Part shown: one piece after another, positions 13,390 to 17,119 of the stretch
Layout: every line of letters begins with the position of its first letter
How positions within the stretch are numbered: the stretch's first letter is position 1
Notes under the pieces: model-generated
Database searches by the model: none
The model's input: the letters and a program-made list of their open reading frames with translations, nothing else
Told to the model about the DNA's origin: nothing
NCBI GenBank assembly: GCA_016218905.1
Contig: JACRCS010000520.1
Coordinates: 1 to 17,119, forward strand
Direction: 5' to 3'
DNA: 17,119 bases
Source of the DNA: Deltaproteobacteria bacterium
GTDB lineage: Bacteria; Desulfobacterota_C; Deferrisomatia; Deferrisomatales; JACRMM01
Position numbers and translations under genes: made by a program

Positions 13390-14450
13390 ACCCTTCTTCC
13401 GCCGGATTTCGCCAGCCGCTCGGCGGCTTGGCCCAGCAGCCTCTCGGTGGTCGGCCAGTCGATGCACTTGTCCGTGACCGACACGCCGTAGCGGAGTCGG
13501 GCCGGATCGTCCCCGAGGGGCTGGTTCCCGGCTTCGAGGTTGCTCTCGAGCATCAGGCCGAAGATCGAGCGATTCCCGCGGGCGATCTGTTCCACCACGT
13601 CGGTCAGGACCTCTTCCTGGCGGTCGTGGTCCTTGAACGAGTTCGCGTGGCTGCAGTCGATCATGATCGCGGGGTTCAGTCCGGACTTCGCCATCAGCGC
13701 TTCGGTGCGGACGACGTCGGCGGCCGAGTAGTTGGGCGCGTCCCGGCCGCCCCGGAGGACGATGTGGACGTCGGCATTGCCCTTCGTCCTCACGACGGCG
13801 GTGCGGCCGTGGTCGTCGATCCCCAGAAAACTGTGCGGCTGCCTCGCTGCCGCCATGGCGTCGACCGCCACCTGGAGGTCTCCGTCGGTGCCGTTCTTGA
13901 ATCCCACCGGAAAGGAGAGCCCGCTCGCCATCTCCCGATGGGGCTGGGACTCGGTCGTCCGCGCCCCGATGGCCCCCCAGGTGAGGAGATCCGCCAGGTA
14001 CTGCGGGGTGATGGGGTCGAGCAGCTCGCTCGCGACGGGAAGCCCGAGATCCGTAATCGCGCAGAGGAGCCGCCGGGCGACGCCCAAGCCCTTCGAGATC
14101 TCGTTCGTTCCGTTGAGATCCGGATCGTTGATGAGACCCTTCCAGCCCAGCGTCGTGCGAGGCTTCTCGAAGTAGACGCGCATGACCAGCAGGAGCTGCT
14201 CCTCCAGTTCCCGGCCGAGCCGCGCGAGCCGACGGGCGTACTCCACCGCGGCTTCCGGGTCGTGGATGGAGCAGGGACCCACGACCACCATTACCCGCGG
14301 GTCCAGGTGCCGGAGGACGGCTCGAACGCGGTACCGGGCCTGCGTCACGAAGTCGGCCGCCGCCTCGCACAGCGGGAAGACCTGCCGCAGCTCGGCCGGC
14401 GCGATGATGGGCGTGAGCGATCGTACGTTGAGATTGCTGGTTCGTTTCAC
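13383..14450 (-). CDS. aroG: 3-deoxy-7-phosphoheptulonate (DAHP) synthase, AroG/AroF/AroH class I type
   Basis: This 355-residue enzyme condenses phosphoenolpyruvate with erythrose 4-phosphate, the first committed step of the shikimate pathway to aromatic amino acids. It is recognisable along its whole length: [72 protein letters not shown] and MIDCSHANS carry the substrate and metal ligands. The length matches E. coli AroG (350) and AroF (356). The frame extends to a GTG at 14507, but GTG 14450 is preferred. It has GAGGA six bases upstream, gives the family length, and lies downstream of a probable promoter that covers the longer start. The gene has no obvious link with the operon on the other strand. 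Which aromatic amino acid inhibits it cannot be decided here, so the symbol stands for the family. Confidence 0.95.
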   Translation of the reverse strand: MKRTSNLNVRSLTPIIAPAELRQVFPLCEAAADFVTQARYRVRAVLRHLDPRVMVVVGPCSIHDPEAAVEYARRLARLGRELEEQLLLVMRVYFEKPRTTLGWKGLINDPDLNGTNEISKGLGVARRLLCAITDLGLPVASELLDPITPQYLADLLTWGAIGARTTESQPHREMASGLSFPVGFKNGTDGDLQVAVDAMAAARQPHSFLGIDDHGRTAVVRTKGNADVHIVLRGGRDAPNYSAADVVRTEALMAKSGLNPAIMIDCSHANSFKDHDRQEEVLTDVVEQIARGNRSIFGLMLESNLEAGNQPLGDDPARLRYGVSVTDKCIDWPTTERLLGQAAERLAKSGGRRVH

Positions 14451-14456
14451 GGGGAA

Positions 14457-14461
14457 TCCTC
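14457..14461 (-). promoter_or_regulatory. Ribosome binding site deciding the DAHP synthase start
   Basis: On the minus strand GAGGA lies six bases before GTG 14450. The longer GTG start at 14507 has no purine-rich stretch before it. Confidence 0.55.
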
Positions 14462-14484
14462 GGTTGGAAGTCCGGTCCTCGCCC

Positions 14485-14514
14485 CATATGACCTCCTCCG
14501 GCCGCACAAGTCAA
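14485..14514 (-). promoter_or_regulatory. Possible sigma70 promoter for the DAHP synthase gene
   Basis: Read on the minus strand, TTGACT (14514-14509, five of six -35 bases) is followed after 18 bp by CATATG (14490-14485, three of six -10 bases). Transcription would start near 14478, giving a leader of about 28 nt to GTG 14450. Confidence 0.45.
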
Positions 14515-14541
14515 CGGCTTCACGGGGCGCGGAGGAGCCGT

Positions 14542-14568
14542 CTGCCCGTGGCACCTTCTTGCGGGCAG
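14542..14568. other. Inverted repeat in the divergent intergenic region
   Basis: CTGCCCG (14542-14548) and CGGGCAG (14562-14568) form a perfect 7-bp dyad with a 13-bp centre, between the divergent DAHP synthase and MCP genes. It is followed by an A-run on the plus strand. It could be a regulator site, but it is not a terminator for either gene. Confidence 0.35.
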
Positions 14569-14649
14569 GGAAAAAACTACAGAGTTCCCCCGCGGTGCCG
14601 ATCTGTAAGGCTGTTCTTGGGACCTGGAACCGTTGAGGGGAGAGAAGTC

Positions 14650-16272
14650 ATGCTCGTCAACCTCCGCATTCGCACGCGCCTTTCCATCCTCCTCGCCATC
14701 TCCGCCGTCTTCCTGGTCGTGATCGGAGTCGTGGGAATCTTCGGGAGCCGCGCCGTCTACGGCGGTCTCGAAAGGGTGTACGGGGACCGGATTGTCCCGA
14801 TGTCGGACCTGAAGGCCATCAACGACACCTTCCAGACCCGGATGCAGGGTGTCGCTCGTCAGGCCGGCATGGCCGCCATCGAATGGGGCGACGCCGCCAC
14901 CCTGATCGCCGGGGCGCGGAAGGACGTGAGCGACCGGTGGCGTGCCTACAAGAGCGGTCACCTCGTCGCCGAGGAGAAGAAGCTGGTCGCGGCGACGGAC
15001 CCTCTCCTCCAGGAAGCCGACGCTACCCTCGCGAAGCTCCAGAACGTCATGGCGACCAGGGACCAGAACGGCCTGTGGGAGATCAACGAGGTGATCCGGA
15101 CGGGCAGCGCCTTCGAGGCGGTGGGGACGAAACTCGGTGAGTTGATCCAGATCCAGCTGAAGGTCGCCAAGGAGGAGTTCTCCACGGCCACGTCCATCTA
15201 CCGCACGGCCCAGATCGTCGCCCTCGTCTGCACGCTGGTAGGCGTGCTCTTCTCCATCGCGCTGGGGCTCCTGCTCGTCCGGACGATCACGGAGCCTTTG
15301 GCCGAGACGGTGGGCGTCCTCCACCGCCTCGCCGACGGGGACCTCACCCAGGAGGTGCGGGTCGATCGAAAGGACGAGCTGGGCCAGCTCCTCGGGGCGG
15401 CCCGGGATACCATCACGAAGCTCCGGGGCAGCCTCGGACAGGTGGCGATCGCTAGCCAGGAGCTCGCCACGGCGGCCGAGGAGCTCTCTGCCAGCACGAC
15501 CCAGATCGCGGCGAGCAATCAGGAGCTGGCGATCCAGTCCCAGTCCGTCTCCTCGGCCTCGCAGGAGATGAGCGCTACGGTCCAGAGCGTCACCTCGAGC
15601 ACGGAGACCGTGAACGAGTCCTCGGCCGATGCCCACCGGGTCGCGACGGAAGGGGCGAAGGTCGTCTCGGAGGCCATCGACGCCCTCCAGGAGATCGCGT
15701 CGGTGGTCCAGGAAGCGGCCTCCACCGTCGGCGCTCTCGGAGAGCAGTCCCAGAAGATCGGCGTCGTGGTCGAGGTGATCGAGGACATCGCCGATCAGAC
15801 GAACCTCCTCGCCCTCAATGCGGCCATCGAGGCGGCCCGGGCCGGCGAGCACGGCCGCGGGTTCGCGGTCGTGGCCGACGAGGTCCGGAAGCTCGCGGAA
15901 AAGACCGTCAAGGCGACCCAGGAGATCGGGCAGACCGTCGTCTCCATCCAGGGCGAGAGCGAGCGGGCGGTGAGCGCCATGGCCCGGGGCAGGGAGCGGG
16001 TCCTTCGGGGGACCGAGCTCGGCCAGCAGGCCGCCGAGGCGATCCGGTCGATCGAGAGCCGGGTGGCCGACGCCTCCGATCAGACGCGGCAGATCGCGGC
16101 GGCAGCCGAGGAGATGACGAGCTCCATCGGCTCCGTCGTGGTGAACATCGATCAGATCGCCCGGGGCGTCGAGCAGAACGCGTCGGCCGCCGCCGGGATC
16201 GCCCACACGACGGATGCGGTCGCGAAGAAGGCCGACGAGCTGAGGGGCGTCACCCGTATCTTCCGGATCTGA
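14650..16272 (+). CDS. Methyl-accepting chemotaxis protein (transmembrane receptor)
   Basis: This 540-residue inner-membrane receptor has the standard chemoreceptor layout. A first transmembrane helix at about 11-32 follows a short basic tail. A periplasmic four-helix-bundle-like sensor spans about 33-184, and a second transmembrane helix lies at about 185-210. A HAMP domain with [21 protein letters not shown] follows at about 211-262. A long coiled coil then carries the conserved hairpin tip [21 protein letters not shown] (about 380-400), where CheA and CheW dock. The coiled-coil arms hold Gln/Glu pairs typical of adaptation sites. There is no C-terminal CheR-binding pentapeptide; the protein ends in TRIFRI. 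ATG 14650 has GGGAG seven bases upstream. No other chemotaxis genes are adjacent, so it is an orphan receptor, and its ligand may or may not be the operon substrate. Confidence 0.96.
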   Translation: MLVNLRIRTRLSILLAISAVFLVVIGVVGIFGSRAVYGGLERVYGDRIVPMSDLKAINDTFQTRMQGVARQAGMAAIEWGDAATLIAGARKDVSDRWRAYKSGHLVAEEKKLVAATDPLLQEADATLAKLQNVMATRDQNGLWEINEVIRTGSAFEAVGTKLGELIQIQLKVAKEEFSTATSIYRTAQIVALVCTLVGVLFSIALGLLLVRTITEPLAETVGVLHRLADGDLTQEVRVDRKDELGQLLGAARDTITKLRGSLGQVAIASQELATAAEELSASTTQIAASNQELAIQSQSVSSASQEMSATVQSVTSSTETVNESSADAHRVATEGAKVVSEAIDALQEIASVVQEAASTVGALGEQSQKIGVVVEVIEDIADQTNLLALNAAIEAARAGEHGRGFAVVADEVRKLAEKTVKATQEIGQTVVSIQGESERAVSAMARGRERVLRGTELGQQAAEAIRSIESRVADASDQTRQIAAAAEEMTSSIGSVVVNIDQIARGVEQNASAAAGIAHTTDAVAKKADELRGVTRIFRI

Positions 16273-16295
16273 GCCCCTTCGACACCTGAAACGAG

Positions 16296-16320
16296 AGCGG
16301 GGAGGTCGACCCTCCCCGCT
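16296..16320. terminator. Strong hairpin between convergent genes
   Basis: AGCGGGGAGG (16296-16305) and CCTCCCCGCT (16311-16320) form a perfect 10-bp stem with loop TCGAC, 23 nt after the MCP stop and 40 nt from the end of the convergent amidohydrolase gene. The downstream plus strand is pyrimidine-rich (TTCCCCCTCC) but lacks a clean T-run. It probably serves both genes. Confidence 0.65.
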
Positions 16321-16360
16321 TCCCCCTCCGCGTCTCTTCCTCTCCCCGGTCCTAGAGCTC

Positions 16361-17119
16361 CTACAGCCCGAAAATCCGGATCGCGTTCGCCGAGCAGATC
16401 TTGCGAGCGGTTCCGCCGGGTAGCGCCCGCACCCTGGCGAGACACCCCGCCATGTCACCGATGTTGTGCGGGTAGTCCGAGCCGAAGAGGACCTGGTCCG
16501 GCGATCCGGCGACCTTGATGCAGAGGTCCAGCGCGGCGGGCTCGTAGACGACGGCGTCATAGTAGAGGCGCTGGAGGTAGGTGCTCGGCCGCTCCTCGAT
16601 GGCCGCGGCGCAGGCCGGGATCATCTCGTGGCAGCGATCGAGGCGGCCCGCGATGTAGGGCAGGGTTCCGCCCCCGTGGGAGGCGATGAGCTTGAGCTTC
16701 GGGAACCGGTCCATGAACCCGGAGAGGATGATCCGGGAGAAGGCGAGCGTCGTATCGCAGACGAAACCGACGGGCGCGACGAGCCCGAACTGATCCATGT
16801 GCTGGTCCCGGAGCCCCTGCGGGGCCGTGGGGTGCACGAGGACGGGGAGGCCCCGCCGTTCGATCTCCGCCCAGATCTCGGCGAAGACGGGATCGATGAG
16901 GTCCGCGCCCGCGATGTTCGCGAGGACCATCACGCCCACGGCGCCGTTCTCGGCCGCCCGGGCGAGCTCGCCGAGGGCGTCCCCTGCGAACTGCCAGGGG
17001 AGCGACGCGAACCAGCGGATCCGGTCGGGCCGGGAACGCTGCTCCGCGGCCATGGAGTCGTTGACGAGCCTCGCGGCGCGAAGGCTCGTCTCCCGGTCTC
17101 CCCAGTAGACGTTCGGGCA
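16361..17119 (-). CDS. ACMSD-like amidohydrolase (amidohydrolase_2 family), C-terminal part
   Basis: This gene runs off the window end. The visible 252 residues are in frame from the last base, and the residues before Met at 17053 (YWGDRETSLRAARLVNDS) continue the family pattern, so that ATG is internal. The family comprises metal-dependent TIM-barrel decarboxylases and hydrolases such as 2-amino-3-carboxymuconate-6-semialdehyde decarboxylase and 5-carboxyvanillate or gamma-resorcylate decarboxylase. Seen here are RIRWFASLPWQ, a strand ending in LVHPTAP with a metal-ligand-like His, LIASHGGGTLPYIAGRLDR, and FGSDYPH near the C-terminus with the conserved catalytic Asp. The N-terminal HxH metal motif lies outside the window. 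Decarboxylation or hydrolysis of an aromatic or cyclic acid is likely. It points toward the catabolic region but is separated from it by housekeeping and chemotaxis genes, so shared function is only a possibility. Confidence 0.9.
   Translation of the reverse strand, partial: CPNVYWGDRETSLRAARLVNDSMAAEQRSRPDRIRWFASLPWQFAGDALGELARAAENGAVGVMVLANIAGADLIDPVFAEIWAEIERRGLPVLVHPTAPQGLRDQHMDQFGLVAPVGFVCDTTLAFSRIILSGFMDRFPKLKLIASHGGGTLPYIAGRLDRCHEMIPACAAAIEERPSTYLQRLYYDAVVYEPAALDLCIKVAGSPDQVLFGSDYPHNIGDMAGCLARVRALPGGTARKICSANAIRIFGL

Noticed and set aside
14485..14500. A strong GGAGGAGG followed by ATG on the minus strand at 14487, apparently an ideal start for the DAHP synthase
   Set aside because: That ATG is out of frame with the recognisable enzyme, which needs no frameshift to be complete at its N-terminus. 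The purine run lies in the spacer of the probable promoter.
14549..14562. Sigma54-like promoter TGGCAC-CTTC-TTGC upstream of the chemoreceptor gene
   Set aside because: The GG to GC spacing is one base shorter than the strict sigma54 spacing, so functional recognition is unlikely.
13183..16560. Very long minus-strand open frame across four genes, and similar long antisense frames at 1448-3715 and 4794-7526
   Set aside because: In high-GC DNA, stop codons are rare on the shadow frames. The translations are low-complexity (Arg, Gly, Pro, Asp, His rich) and lie opposite well-recognised genes.
1..17119. CRISPR array, tRNA, rRNA, insertion sequence or prophage attachment signals
   Set aside because: No regularly spaced repeats of CRISPR length, no cloverleaf, no transposase-like protein and no long terminal inverted repeats were found. 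The short spacer repeats are too small and irregular for a CRISPR array.

Overview
This is a 17.1 kb window of high-GC bacterial DNA with near-complete coding density, holding twelve genes of which two are cut by the window edges. The RND exporter, the methyl-accepting chemotaxis protein (MCP) and the AroG-type DAHP synthase suggest a Gram-negative, motile soil, sediment or groundwater bacterium. A phylum cannot be fixed from the sequence. No rRNA, tRNA, CRISPR array, transposase or integrase was seen.

Region 1 (1-12361, plus strand) is a tightly packed catabolic-looking operon. In order it encodes the C-terminal half of an RND/MMPL-type exporter, an M24 (creatinase/Xaa-Pro peptidase fold) protein with an altered metal site, a 3-hydroxyacyl-CoA dehydrogenase, an HMG-CoA-lyase/isopropylmalate-synthase-like DRE-TIM enzyme, a first Old Yellow Enzyme (OYE)/2,4-dienoyl-CoA-reductase-type flavoprotein, an MFS transporter, a second OYE-type flavoprotein (ATGA overlap with the MFS gene), a SnoaL/NTF2-fold protein, and a KstD/fumarate-reductase-type FAD protein. 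Junctions are 63 nt or less after the first one. The last five genes have the same family content as the gut bile-acid 7-alpha-dehydroxylation (bai) system: two BaiCD/BaiH-type oxidoreductases, a BaiG-type MFS carrier, a BaiE-type small dehydratase fold and a BaiJ/BaiP-type flavoprotein. Here they are combined with beta-oxidation and C-C lyase/synthase genes. The simplest reading is import, successive ring or enoate redox steps, hydration or dehydration, then beta-oxidation and C-C cleavage of a cyclic carboxylic (possibly CoA-activated) compound such as a steroid, terpenoid or alicyclic acid. The substrate is an inference, and several family-defining catalytic residues are substituted.

Region 2 (12362-12594) is a regulatory gap with a good sigma70-like promoter (TTGACA-N17-CATAAA) overlapped by a GACCGGTC-centred palindrome of TetR-operator type, and a second copy of the core nearer the next gene. 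The same 8-bp core also occurs just upstream of the first OYE gene and of the SnoaL-like gene, which suggests one regulon.

Region 3 (12595-16272) holds a short epoxyqueuosine-reductase-like double [4Fe-4S] protein (plus), a convergent DAHP synthase (minus, first step of the shikimate pathway), and a divergent MCP (plus) ending in a strong hairpin.

Region 4 (16361-17119, minus) is the C-terminal part of an ACMSD-like amidohydrolase that continues beyond the window.

The spacers inside the operon carry short simple-sequence arrays (GTCCGAC-type in three spacers, TATGGGAC-type in one). No stretch over 300 bases lacks a gene.
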